DNA of 64,000 nt, taken from positions 5,013,501 to 5,077,500 of the forward strand of contig NC_052669.1 in NCBI RefSeq assembly GCF_016802725.1, in the 5' to 3' direction. Made by a program: the position numbers and the translations under genes. Of this stretch, positions 35,872 through 47,384 are shown one piece after another. A model generated the notes under the pieces. That model was not told the DNA's origin. It made no database searches and saw nothing but the letters and a program-made list of their open reading frames with translations. Numbering within the stretch: the first letter of the stretch is position 1; every line of letters starts with the position of its first letter. This stretch comes from Solenopsis invicta (lineage: Eukaryota > Arthropoda > Insecta > Hymenoptera > Formicidae).

Positions 35872-38633
35872 GGGAGATCTATCGTAATCGCGCGATGCGG
35901 CGAGCAAAATGTAAAACCACGTTCAAATCGCATTACGATTTTAAAATTAATCTGTCTGTCGTAAAACGCAAAATTTATAAATATAGAAACGTGCTGCTAT
36001 GTTCTCACAAAAGTGTAAGATAAGATAAGATTTCAGTAACCATTTAACGATACAGAGCTGAGATCATTAAACTTTTGTAAGGATTCACGATATAAAGTGA
36101 TTTAATTACATAATTACTAAAATATAGAATAATATTACTGTTATACAAAAGCATGAAAAATTTTTAATTATTCTTAAAATAATAAAAACTTGTAAAGAGT
36201 ATCTGAATGAGTTAATATCCAGGCAAACTAAAATGCTTTTCTTTAATGTCCTAAATGCTTGTCTTTGTACTGTTTATAAAATAAATAAAAAAATTAAAAG
36301 AAATATTTTAATAAACACATAATGGTCCATAAAAAATTTTAGAAATATCATCAAAATATAAATTCTAGTTTGGCAACAAACTAATTTTTTTAATATTAAT
36401 TTTTATGATATTTAACCTCCCCCCTCCATCTACCTCCATAATATTTAAAGATTAAAATTAAATTTTAACGTTATAAAAAACACATTTAAGATTAATAATA
36501 ATAAGTTTCCATGTAATTATCCCGATATAAAAATGTGTTTAGTTTTACTAGAACATTTACTTATAAAGATGTGCATTCAATCAAAAATGTAATCAGAAGA
36601 TTTATGAGCGCATCACGAAGAAAGGACGTAATTCTTCGAATTTACAGCTGAAGCAGAATGTTAAGGTGTTAATCGATAGTCGCAATTCGTCGCAAGCTAC
36701 GAGATATCTCGTTTTCTTCAGAACGGTAAAGCGGAAGAATCAGGTAAAGGGAGACTCACTGTCGCAAATTACAAGAAGAGGCGAGTCGAGAAGCCTCGTC
36801 TCGCAGTCGTGAAAGCTTCTTTTGCAGTCCTTACCGCTACGTACGTTGTGCTGGGGGAGACCTCCCAAGTCTCTCGCAGAAGGCACGTCATATTTACGCA
36901 TCGTGTTTGCCTCCGCTGATTACTGTTTGACGTGCTCGGTTGCCCTCTCGTGCTTCCGCGGCTCCGCGTCTGGCCCTGCGCTCCTCGTGTTCCGTCGCGT
37001 GTCTTTTGCCTTCGGCGCCGTGTACACATCACACATACGCACGCATACGTACATAGATATGCGTGGTGTGTTCCTACATTTGAACATATACGCGTGTACA
37101 CGACGTCCCCGGTACTCATTCGCGAGGTCATTATCGATTCTGGCGAATGTCCACGATCGGAATCAAGCTGAGCAACGACCATCGAATGAGAGAACTTGGT
37201 AAAATTTCATTTGCGTGATGTTCCGGAAATACCTTCCTAGGATCATCATCCACTACTAGTAAATACCTCGCAATCTGATCGGAACGTTACAAACAATTAT
37301 ACGATTGGACAAAGCCTGTGTTGAGCGACGAAGCTAAGTACAGAATCAATTGGAACGTAAAAGTGGAAATAGCCCTGACGCTAGTCATGAACAGATGATT
37401 GGTTCTATTCTCGTAAAGACGGAAACTTGTTATAAATCAATATTAGAATATGTAGAGTATCGATGACTCAACCGTTCTGCGTTTCATTCTCAATCAATTA
37501 CGATGTCTATTCTTGTATGAAACCTATTTATTTTATGTTATCTGTTATAATGTTTTCATGTATCGCCATCTCACGCAAAGTTTATTTAATAAAATCAATA
37601 TTAGTTTCAAAATTAACGTATTGCATGCAAAATAAATGTAGAAACGGATAATGCTATATAAGCAAAATTATTTCCTCATTTAACATTTTTATGAGACCGT
37701 TTACAACAAACATAGTAGATGAAAAGTAATCTTTTTCTCTATTTAAGTTAATAATTATTTGTATAAAATTATACAAAATCATATTAAAAATTATGTAAGA
37801 CACTTTTTTGCAATTATTATCGTGCTGTCAATATTTTTATGTTAATTTCTTTATTATAATACACGCTTACGCTCGTATACGTCGTTCACGTTCAAGCTTC
37901 GCCGATCCCTTTCGATTGACCGTGACTATCACGTCGCAAAAAATAAGCTTTTAGCGAGGAAAAATGAGACGCGGGATAGAATAAAGATGGCACGCGGAAA
38001 GCACCGCTCGTGCCAGAGGTCGTTGTAGGAAGATCCGAATACGATATGCAGACGCAATGAAAAGACTTTAGAAAGAAAAGAGTTTGTGAAAAGAATTCGC
38101 ATTCGCACTTGTGTCCGTTAACAGTCCGAGAAGCACGATGGCGAAGAAAAAGCTCGCTATCTCTGTGGATTTTGCCCGAGGCTCGAGTTCCCGTGGATTG
38201 TACATCGAAAGGAAGCACTGCAATAAGTCACTACTTTGATTCGTTTTTGCGTCCTCCACGTCGCGTCGTTTCTATGGAGACCGATCCTGCCTACGTAATT
38301 GTTTGACCTTTGACGGGTACCGACTTTTTTTTGAATAAAATAAACACGAGGAAAAGAAAGCGACCTCGATTCCTCAAGCGATAATTAGCAAGGCTTTCCA
38401 CATTTGCTTTCTGATTAAAAACAAGAAGAAATATTGAATACGTGAAAAGTTTATGCTTTTTGATAAAAGTTAAATACTTTCTGTATTAATATGATAGGAT
38501 TAATATTTCTAATATATCGATAGAATGTATTTATAAGCGTTTTAATCGGATTCTCATCACTTTGATTGGCTTCCCTAATAAATTATTTACAATTTTATTA
38601 TTATTACAATTTCAATGACTCATTGAAAAACGG
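35872..38633. other. AT-rich stretch with two GC islands
   Basis: No gene. The islands are at about 36780-37200 and 37860-38320; the first carries overlapping frames on both strands (for example 36822-37202 plus and 36769-37182 minus) without domains. An imperfect inverted repeat (AAATATCATCAAAATATAAA against ATTTTTATGATATTT) lies at about 36344-36414. Confidence 0.45.
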
Positions 38634-38707
38634 TTTTTGTTTCAGGTGAGTGCACTACTGCCGATATACGTCTTTACTGTTTAACTTTTCTTGGTTTCTG
38701 GTGAGTG
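38634..38707 (+). promoter_or_regulatory. Recursive splice point with candidate 55-nt RS-exon
   Basis: On the + strand TTTTTGTTTCAG (38634-38645) is joined directly to GTGAGTGCAC (38646 on), so an acceptor is fused to a consensus donor with no exon between. This is the ratcheting-point structure known from long insect introns. A second donor, TTTCTG|GTGAGTG, follows at 38701. The 55 bases between (38646-38700) have the size and layout of a recursive-splicing exon that is normally skipped. 55 is not a multiple of three, so inclusion would shift a coding frame. The juxtaposition is seen directly; use of the site is inferred and implies that this DNA lies in a long + strand intron. Confidence 0.45.
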
Positions 38708-39453
38708 TTTTATAATAAAAGCATGTTAAAGTGACATAATACGCCGTTAAAAAGTTGAGTTATATACCATAATATTTGGCTTTCCCCACGGAAATCTCAA
38801 AACTGCAATGACAATGAGACACGATTTCGGAACAAAATAGAATCAAAATTCAAGACGTACCGTGAAGAACGGGATTTTCATGACAATGAAAATCACGGGG
38901 AAAATCCGGGAAAAGACGCGTAAAGCCGCCGGGAGAGATTCGAATTCTGCTCGACGTCGACGCAACGACAGGAAGTCGATCGATCGAATTTTCACGCGGT
39001 GTGCGTCGCGCGCTGAATTCCGACGATGAATTTATTTATTCTGTCTTGTTCGTCGCCCACTTTTTGAAATTCGTTTTGACCGTGGTACGGTCGTGTTTCC
39101 GTGTGCGACACAAAATGTTAACATAAGCAGTTGTCGATTTGAATCGCGTATACGAAAAGAATTGCTCGCTCCGTCTCCGGAACATCTACATCATTACCTC
39201 TTTCTGTGATTGAGAGGTAACGGTTTTTTTTTATATCTCTTCTTTTCCGTGCATTCTGCCGAGCGTAACGCGAGTAAAAAATCAATGCGACACGCCGTTA
39301 GGAAAGCAATATCTACCTGTACACGTGCTGCACCACGTTGTCTGCGCTTAATATGCATTACTATGCCAATGCCAGCCCCTTGACACGCACACCCGCCGCC
39401 CACGCCGCCCTCGCTCTTCCCACAACTACCTCATTCGAGGGCCTCAATTCGTT

Positions 39454-39495
39454 CTCGTAAATATTTACGCGTCAGGCGTTCGATCGCATTTGCAT
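39454..39495. promoter_or_regulatory. Palindrome plus POU-octamer element, copy 1
   Basis: CTCGTAAATATTTACG (39454-39469, containing a 14-base perfect palindrome) is followed after 12 bases by GATCGCATTTGCAT (39482-39495), which ends in the ATTTGCAT octamer recognised by POU-domain factors. The same two blocks recur in the same order at 40052-40089. GTAAATA is also forkhead-like. Regulatory use is inferred from motif identity and duplication. Confidence 0.5.
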
Positions 39496-40051
39496 GCGGC
39501 TTTTGCCGCGACTTCTGAGCGCAAGTAGGTGAGTAAGCACGAATGCATATGATTGCCTTTGCGGAGGCCGCGCGGCGATAGATTTGCCTGTAGGAGAAAT
39601 TGCACGAGACGCGACTTTGATCTATTAGAGGCAGAACGTTTACATAAAATTTAATAAAACACAAATTTCACCCTTTGTGTTTATTAAGCGCTCTCACGTA
39701 ATAATAAGGTGCAAGATAATCGCACAAAATGATGATGAGTTTTTCAAAGTACACTTGCACAAAGAAATATATTTTCTTCTTTTTTTTTCTTTCTTATTTT
39801 TGAGCTAAAATCCATTCAAATTTATAGTTAAATGTATCATATGTATAAAATATTTTTCAACAATTATTAGAAATATATATACGTGCGTGTGTATTTTGTT
39901 ATCTAAAATAATGTTTGAATATAAATTGGAGAGATCCCGAAGGTAGACTATTGATTTTTCTTTCATGCTCTGCAAAAAGTGCAGCGTTACATTCGATATC
40001 GAATTAAATCTAAACGTTCCTCGAAATCCGGGGGACAATCGTTAATTGCGG

Positions 40052-40089
40052 CTCGTAAATATTTACGGGCGGGCTGATCGCATTTGCAT
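40052..40089. promoter_or_regulatory. Palindrome plus POU-octamer element, copy 2
   Basis: The 16-base and 14-base blocks are identical to copy 1, here separated by 8 bases (40052-40067 and 40076-40089). The flanks are only weakly alike, so these two blocks have been kept while the surroundings diverged. This pattern suggests constraint rather than a recent duplication. Confidence 0.5.
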
Positions 40090-41774
40090 ATTGGTCTCTG
40101 GGTAGGACTTCGCAATGCGAGCGTGACAATTGCGCAAACCACAGAATTCATTGATTATGCCACCGCGAAGCCATTAGAAATTATACACCATCGAAATGCA
40201 TTGAAAGCGTCGCGTATCCAGGAGCTCATAGTTTCTCCCGTGCGATGAGCTCGTTAGTTTCGGGTAGTAAGCGGAATTAAATACCATTTTACTGATATTC
40301 GAAGTAATGGCACGCCTTGTGATCCTTAACGATCGCCGTTAACTTTACGTACAATAAAGCGTTTAATTGGATATAATGACGATAAATTATCCCGAACTCC
40401 GCAAAGACCCACGACTTGATATTGAATTTCGCAGGGATCCATGCCGCCTTGGATTAACTTGATCTACGGTAAACCAATAATAAAGTTGCATGTGCTTGTA
40501 CTTATATATATGTATTGTATCTGAGAAAGTTTGTTATTAAATTCTAAATTAAAGTCAAAAAGTACGTAGAGAGAAAACAAAAGCTCGCAGTCATTCTTTA
40601 TATATTACATTTATAATTTCAATTCCCATTTACAATTCTACACGAGTTCATGGAAATTGCACGTAATTGTTCTAACTACTGCTTTATCTATGGCTCTATT
40701 GTTAAAGACGATTAAGCCCGTAAATGCTGATATTCACATCAGAGATAGAAGTTTTGCATTACCTTGTGCGTACAAAGACGACAGAGATTCCGAAGAGCAA
40801 CGTACTCCGTACATTCATTCTTACGCGTAAATATTTTAGAAATATTACATTCTGATTTCGTACCAATTTAAATTATTAAACACTTTCACATAAAATTTGA
40901 AATTTCATTTCCCTCCCCCTTCCTCCTTGTACTCTGATTGAACTCAAGTGTCCAGCAAAATCAACATATTAATATTATACAGATCGAAACAGCATTCGTC
41001 CAATGGACCAGGTTGCCCGGGTGATCGGTGAATCGCAGTTGAAACATCCTCATTGAACTATGGATGGTCCTCTTAATTAATATGCGCGCGCTTTCGGCGT
41101 GGTGGAACTGCGCGAAAATTGATTTGTCGAAGCGAATGTGTTACCCGAGCGATCGGCTCTTCGGTTTACATTTCACATGAGATATACGATCGTCTGTTTC
41201 ACTGTCAATCAAACTCATTTAGCTTTTCCAATTTTGTCTTTTTTTTACCCGGACAATGTGATCATCCGTTATTTGATAATCGGAAACTCGGAATTCATTA
41301 AAATCAATGGTTTTAATGTATCATTTCCAAGCTTGACATCTTACTTTAAATATTTTTCTGCTTTCGCTTTGTATATGTGCATTTTTCAATAATTTATGAA
41401 ATATCCTTTCTTTAATTTAAACTCGCTTTAATCGTTCCACTTCTTTATGAATCCACTCTATCTTTTACTTATACCTTGTTATTTCTCCCATAATACGCAT
41501 ACTTTTCAAATTTTAATGACGGAAATAGAATCGTCCGGAAACACAATCGTATCAACGTTGCGCGTTACGGAATTACTAAGTAAGTTAAAGAAATAAAAAA
41601 AGTGAAAGTTAGGAAGTAGAGGGCAAAAGCTACGCTTTTTTTCTGTCAGCGAGCGGCAAAGTTGGCACGGGGAATGCAACATTTCCGCTTGCAACAGTAC
41701 GCGTTCGCCCGCTATAAAACCAGATACAAGAGAGAAAAGGAACGATGGTGAATAGGTAGTCGGTGGTTGGTGGT

Positions 41775-41792
41775 CGGCGGCGGCGGCGGCGG
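41775..41792. repeat. (CGG)6 trinucleotide repeat
   Basis: Six perfect CGG units. Confidence 0.9.
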
Positions 41793-42144
41793 ACGGCGCA
41801 GCGTTTGAGGTCGGGGGCCAACTCGCGGAGAGTAACTCGCGATGGTAGCACGGCTGGGCTCACGAGAGAGTGGTTCCTCGTAAGTGGGCATCCGAGTACC
41901 CGTCGCCCCGAGTACGCCCTCACCACTGCGCTGCCTGTGAGCACCCACCGGCTACCTGCCTGTGCACGGAACAGATTCGCCTTCCTGCGGGCACCACAAC
42001 GGCCGCCGCGGCAGCCCTTTCGCCTCTTTCTCTCTATACATACCACGCGGTCGTATTTCACAGGCGTCGCACCCTCTTAAAATTCAGATTTTCACGACTA
42101 CGACCCACGCTACCTCCGCTTCCTTTACAATTCGCTTCAAAAGC

Positions 42145-42164
42145 CTCTCTCTCTCTCTCTCTCT
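42145..42164. repeat. (CT)10 microsatellite
   Basis: Perfect CT repeat followed by CCCT/CCTT units. Confidence 0.9.
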
Positions 42165-42809
42165 TTCTCTCCCTCCCTCCTTCTCTTGCCTTTTCATATA
42201 TAATCATAAGGCGTCTTCTTTTTAATTCTGATTTATATATTCTATTTTAAAAAAGAAATTATTCCAAAGAAAGAAAATCCACCGATACGTTCACGCGTTT
42301 AAATTCCTGTTCTCTCGAAGAGGATTTCGTGATCGTTAATTGTGACTCCAACGAATGAAATATTTCGCGCGTAGAACGATTATAACTTGAGAAATGTTGC
42401 AAAGGATTGCAAATCTTACTTAAAGTCAAAAAGATTGAAAAATTTTAACTCCATCTCGAGTCAACGCGACCGCGTTCAAACGTTCCGTGCACTCTGCATT
42501 AAAAAGGAGCGCGTATCCGGACGGTAGTCGGACAGAGAGTAAAAGAGAGTGGCAGAAAGGAGATCGAGAGTGCACGGGAGGAGCTCAAGGCGCACGTATG
42601 TACGCGAAGACGTGATTCCGTCACCTGCGCGCGCGACTCACCGCGCCATGTAAATCGCGCTCTCGCTCGCAGGCGGCGGCGAAACCGGCGAAAGAAAGGT
42701 CGTCGAACGGCGGCCCTTGTCAATGGGCGCTCAATGGACGCCGGACATTACTTTCCCGGGCGCGAAACACGAGACGGAGGGAGAGAAAGAGACCCGACAC
42801 GACGACTCG

Positions 42810-42838
42810 GCGCGCGCCGGACGTAGGCCGGCGCGCGC
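42810..42838. repeat. GC-only hairpin
   Basis: GCGCGCGCCGG (42810-42820) and CCGGCGCGCGC (42828-42838) are perfect 11-base complements around the loop ACGTAGG. The stem is entirely G and C with alternating CG steps. Confidence 0.85.
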
Positions 42839-42886
42839 TCGTCGCGAGTGGGATAAACGTGCAACCGTACACGCGCGATTCTCATG

Positions 42887-42916
42887 GGTAGGTAGGTAGG
42901 TAGGTAGGTAGGTAGG
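42887..42916. repeat. (GGTA)7.5 tetranucleotide repeat
   Basis: Perfect tetranucleotide array. On the minus strand it is TACC, which translates as PTYL in overlapping frames. Confidence 0.95.
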
Positions 42917-43110
42917 CAAGCGTATGCGCGGGCGTACGCGCGCACGTATGCACACGGACGAGAAGAGCCGGGTCTTACCTGCCTGCCAGAGTCGAGACGC
43001 AGCGGAGGTGACTCATCGCCGAGAAACGCGCATAATATCGCATGATCGAGCTCCGGAGTTCGTGTCGCTCCTCTGCCGAGTAGCACACGCGAAAAACTCG
43101 AGTCGAAAAG

Positions 43111-45290
43111 TACTTGTCGACTTGGGAGAATGCGTCAAATTGGTCCTATCATTAAGCATCAATGTTTTATTCTCGATCTCCATTTTCATAAACTCTCGTT
43201 CAGATGTTTTATTTGTTAAGTTTTGACTTTCCTATTTTAATGTCGTGGTGGACGATCAATTAGAGATTGAAACGCAAAACGGTTATAAACGTCTAAATTT
43301 TTTTTTTTATTGAATTCTCATACCTAAATTGTTAGTTTACCAGAGACTTTGGCATCGCCTTGTATGTCACTCCACCCACGTGTGTTTGCAATCTAAACCC
43401 TCGTATAGTCTTGGCGCTCAACCGGCCTGTCGCGTCGCTATCGACAAAAATCCAACGTGACTGCAGATCGATAATGCCATTGTGCAATAGAGTATCTATT
43501 GCCTACGTATTCGATTACAAAGTGCAACTTGTGTCTTTGATACAATCGATGGATAGCTAGATTGGTTTCCTATACCGGTTCCAATGGCTGTTTTATACCT
43601 GGTACTGTTAAATAGAACCGCCCTGTTGTATTCTATCGTATTACAAATATATGCGTCTAAGACTTCCGTGTACCAAATGTAAAATAATCATCGTTAATGT
43701 TAAGGTACTTTTTTGGTACTAAAATAATTCTCTCTCTGGAGAAAATGTGTGACAAGTTTATTTCGTGATAAATAAAATATAGAGTATAAAAGAATAAAGT
43801 ACCAAGATACAAGTACTTAGCCCTTGTATTCCTTATTCAGTTTGATTGTCTTATTCACAAATGGCCATATATAGTATCTCATCCCTTTTGATTCATGGCA
43901 AAAATGCAAGATTCTAAAAGTTCTTTTTTCAAGTACAAGAAGATAAATATTTTATTTATTAAACTTCAATTTTACCGACAGTATAAAGTTTTTATTGGTG
44001 TAGTTTATCTCATAGTAAATAATGCTTGCTAAATTAAGTTTTCGATAGGTGAGGGATATATACTGGAGTTACTCTAATGTTACAGTCAGTGATAAAAAAT
44101 GAGACGTTTCAGCGTGATTGCTGCGGCATCTGCATTATAGAGAGACATAAACGCTCCACGTACAGAAAGCGATACAAAACAGATAAAATTAGAGAGGCTC
44201 GCGTTCCCCAGACGGCGATGTCATAAAGTGGCGCACGGCCGACATAAAACGGGACGATCGTCACGTTCCCGTTCAACGGCGCTATCCGTCGTCATCGTCG
44301 CGTGGGACAAAGTTCGCGATTTGACGGCGACAAGCATAAGTGTGCGGCGTTACGAGACGGTGCTTCGTTTCCCGAGGAGCCGGAGAGGAGACCTCGCCTT
44401 CCGCGGGAAGTCGCGTGGGTACGTGGGATATACGCGAAACGAAATAAGAAACGAACGTCTCGACACCGACTCGACGTCGCCGCCGCCGCCACTGCCGCCG
44501 CCGTTGCCGCCTCCCCCGCGTTTCTTCCCTTCGTCGGCCGCTACCACGAGTTATGACTTTATGCTCGGGTGCACTCACGATTTATGAAGCTTGAGATCGA
44601 GGAGTCGAAAGTGCCGGGATGCACGGGGCTACGTACGTATCGACGATATGCAACGGTCATGAAACACTTAGTCGATCTGATCGACGATTCCCCAGCGTGT
44701 GATAATGCGAAACTCGAGAACGAGACGAAGGTTTAAATTTTTATGTGCGTGGAAAATATAATAAAAATTTACTTTTCTTCCTATTCTAGACAAACGTAAA
44801 ATTAAGAATTGGTTCATGTATGATCCTAATGATATACATATTTTGATGTATCCGGCGTATTTTCTTCAGTTTGATTCTAATAGTATCCCAGAAAATTCTT
44901 ATAAATTTTTGTAAGTGCATTGCCGTTAAATAATAATTACTATTACTTATTTTTCTTTTCGTTGGTTCACGCTTCTCCAGCTGAAGAGCATTTCTGCTTG
45001 TTTACCTAACTTTACGTCGAAATTATACGACTACGAAGCTTAACAAGTAAATTAATAGGTATGCAGCATTTTATCGAATTACGCATGACGTATATGCATG
45101 AATTCTGCCTTAACACATTTCATTTCGATATACGCGGAGTCAGAATCGGTGCTTTCTGCAATGTGACTTTTTCTTTTTTGTTTTCGCAAGATGCGGAACG
45201 CGAAAATTACATTTGCGAGCGCGTGGATGGTGATTCTCGATCCGTTTTCCAGCTGCGAAAACCGATAAGCAAATAGCGCGAAGTGCAACG
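43111..45290. other. AT-rich spacer with one GC block
   Basis: No gene. The parts 43180-44100 and 44730-45060 are AT-rich. The block 44200-44730 is CpG-rich with a GCC cluster (44478-44511) and frames open on both strands. A minus-strand donor-like ATC|GTGAGTGCAC occurs near 44568-44577. Confidence 0.45.
44478..44511. repeat. Imperfect GCC/CCG cluster
   Basis: Three short runs of GCC units separated by ACT and GTT. Confidence 0.8.
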
Positions 45291-46088
45291 ATGTATATGT
45301 GCACGGTGCAGCTGGTAATAAATAACGATTAGCGTGGCGCTAGACGGCCGAAGACCTGCGAAATTGGTCTTTCCACGGCACGAAAGCGAAACCCGATGTA
45401 TCTTCGTTTGCCGCCAGATTGGTAAAGGGGCCGGTAAGGATCAGAGTTGTTTGTCTTCCATCTTTCGAGCAACACGATTACCACGCTTGTTGCGAGCGGG
45501 AAACAAAGCCAAACGCCATTCGCGAACCGATCGTCACGTTTGCCGTTTGCAATACCCCGTCTGCGGCCGAGTGAACAGGAAGAAAACGTGCAATTATCCT
45601 CCCCCTCCCTCCCTGTGAATCGTCCGCGATAATTAATTAGTAACGTACGCCGTGATTTCTTATTCTCGTATCGACTCCGCAATTAAGGCGGTACCTCAAA
45701 AATTGTTTTAACAATTCGTTTTAACAACGAATTTTGAAATAAAAGCACAAGGAAGAAACCATGTAACGGAAGATTTTTCTTTATAACATGCCGCATCAAA
45801 ATGAATCATATATATCATAATAAAAAAAATAAAATGGTTCAATTGAAAAATCAAGAAATAAGAAAAAAATGAATTCCACGTGTGATTTCAGTAATTTTCC
45901 GAGCCATCTAAATCCATATTTATGAAATAATAAACTTGTCACGGCGAACAATATTGTCACTGTTGCGCTGGGCATTACTCCGGAATATTATTCTAAATTA
46001 TCCTTCCGCTTTACGGCTTAATAATAGGACAGAGAAACAGGAAGGCGGGCTGGCAGCGAAAGAGAAACGCAATGGACTAAGAGAGAAG

Positions 46089-46091
<3 letters not shown>

Positions 46092-46155
<64 letters not shown>
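46092..46155. repeat. (AG)32 microsatellite
   Basis: 64 bases of perfect AG, the longest simple repeat of the window. Confidence 0.95.
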
Positions 46156-46161
<6 letters not shown>

Positions 46162-47329
46162 GGAATATGCCTTAGCTCGTGCAACGTGCTTTAATTAAAC
46201 GGGATACGTTAGACGATGTAACCGCTGTGAACCGCCACGGTATGTACGCTTATTAAGATAAAACAAGCAATTACCGGAGCGCAGAGGTCAATCCCTTTTC
46301 TTCTCTTTCTCTCTCTCTTTGTTTTCCTTTCCTCTCATACTTTGCGCGATTTCTAGGATACTTTCGTCACGTCTCACGGATAAAAGTAAAATCCTCTGCC
46401 GGTTACTCCATTTAGCTTTATCCGTGAATCGTGGTTTGTTATTAAGTCGTAAATTTAAACAACACAGTAAATACATTGCTGCCGACTTTGCCACATCCTG
46501 CATAATCATTATGTATATGTCCCGACTATAACACTGCTACTAGATAAATGAATAGATAGACTGATTCGGAGCAATATGGAGTAGGTTTTATGAAAACCGA
46601 GAGATTATGTACCAAATATCTTACAAAGGAACGTAACTGTGAATGTAATAATTTTGTTATTAGAATACTGGGATTTGGCGTCATAAGCATGTCATAAATC
46701 AAATAGCAAGATTGACTAAGGCTGAAAAATCTGTAAAATAACACTTACTGTAAAACGTTGATAAATTGTATAAAGTATATAAATCATCTCTGAAGCACCG
46801 CAAGTCATCCAGCTGCAGAAAGATTGGGACTTTTTGGTGCAGCTATGTTAATGGGCGTAATGATAACGCCAGGAAATTGTTAATAGGAGCGGCAAACTCG
46901 TTTGAGAGTATACATTCAGACGGAGTCATTCAATTACATCCACCGGGTAACCACTTTAACTTCAACGACGGTCGGAAGTGCGTAGGTGCGACGGGTTTCT
47001 AGGAACGACGAAGTCATTGCGCTTCCCGGATTGGCGGCATCAAATCGCTCGTGCCGGCTAAAGATAATTTAGTAGGAACGACTTGTATTACTTATTATTA
47101 TTAAGTTTGAGTATTGGATGACTTTCGTTCGAGCTAACGCTCATCGATTGTATCGCCAGGAGATTGTCCCATCTATCTTATTACATAGGAATTATTTACA
47201 ATAATAAAGAATAAAGTTGATTATAATAAAGCGAATGAACAGGAAGTTCGACTCGTGACACAATTTCTGGACACTCGCCGATTTGCAAACAAGGCGATTT
47301 TACAAATTCGGAAGTATCTAAAAGTGGTC

Positions 47330-47384
47330 GTGTGTGTTATGCGCACGCGCGCGTATGTGTATGTGTGTGAGTGTTTGTGTGTGC
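47330..47384. repeat. Impure GT/CG alternating tract
   Basis: Alternating purine-pyrimidine sequence mixing GTGTGT, GCGCACGCGCGC and TATGTG. Such sequence can in principle adopt Z-DNA. Confidence 0.75.

Larger units (their letters stand above)
38708..41690. other. Non-coding stretch with duplicated octamer element
   Basis: No gene. It contains the two octamer-bearing elements (39454-39495 and 40052-40089), a GC-richer part (38930-39620), and AT-rich DNA after 40480. Short frames such as 39431-39664 (minus) simply overlie the first element. Confidence 0.5.
41691..43110. other. GC-rich blocks with several microsatellites
   Basis: The blocks 41700-42180 and 42490-43110 are CpG-rich, open in many frames on both strands, and give P/R/S-rich translations. 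They include CGG, CT and GGTA repeats and a very GC-rich hairpin (42810-42838). A minus-strand donor-like GCAG|GTAAGA lies near 42974-42983. No domain was recognised; a promoter or 5' exon is possible on either strand but not shown. Confidence 0.45.

Noticed and set aside
42748..43086. Minus-strand 112-codon frame spanning the GGTA array with a donor-like GTAAGA inside
   Set aside because: The array translates as PTYL repeats and the rest is arginine-rich. The donor alone does not support an exon.
43801..43825. Minus-strand CTAAGTACT word like the start of miR-252
   Set aside because: Nine-base match only. The following bases differ from the mature microRNA and no precursor fold is evident.
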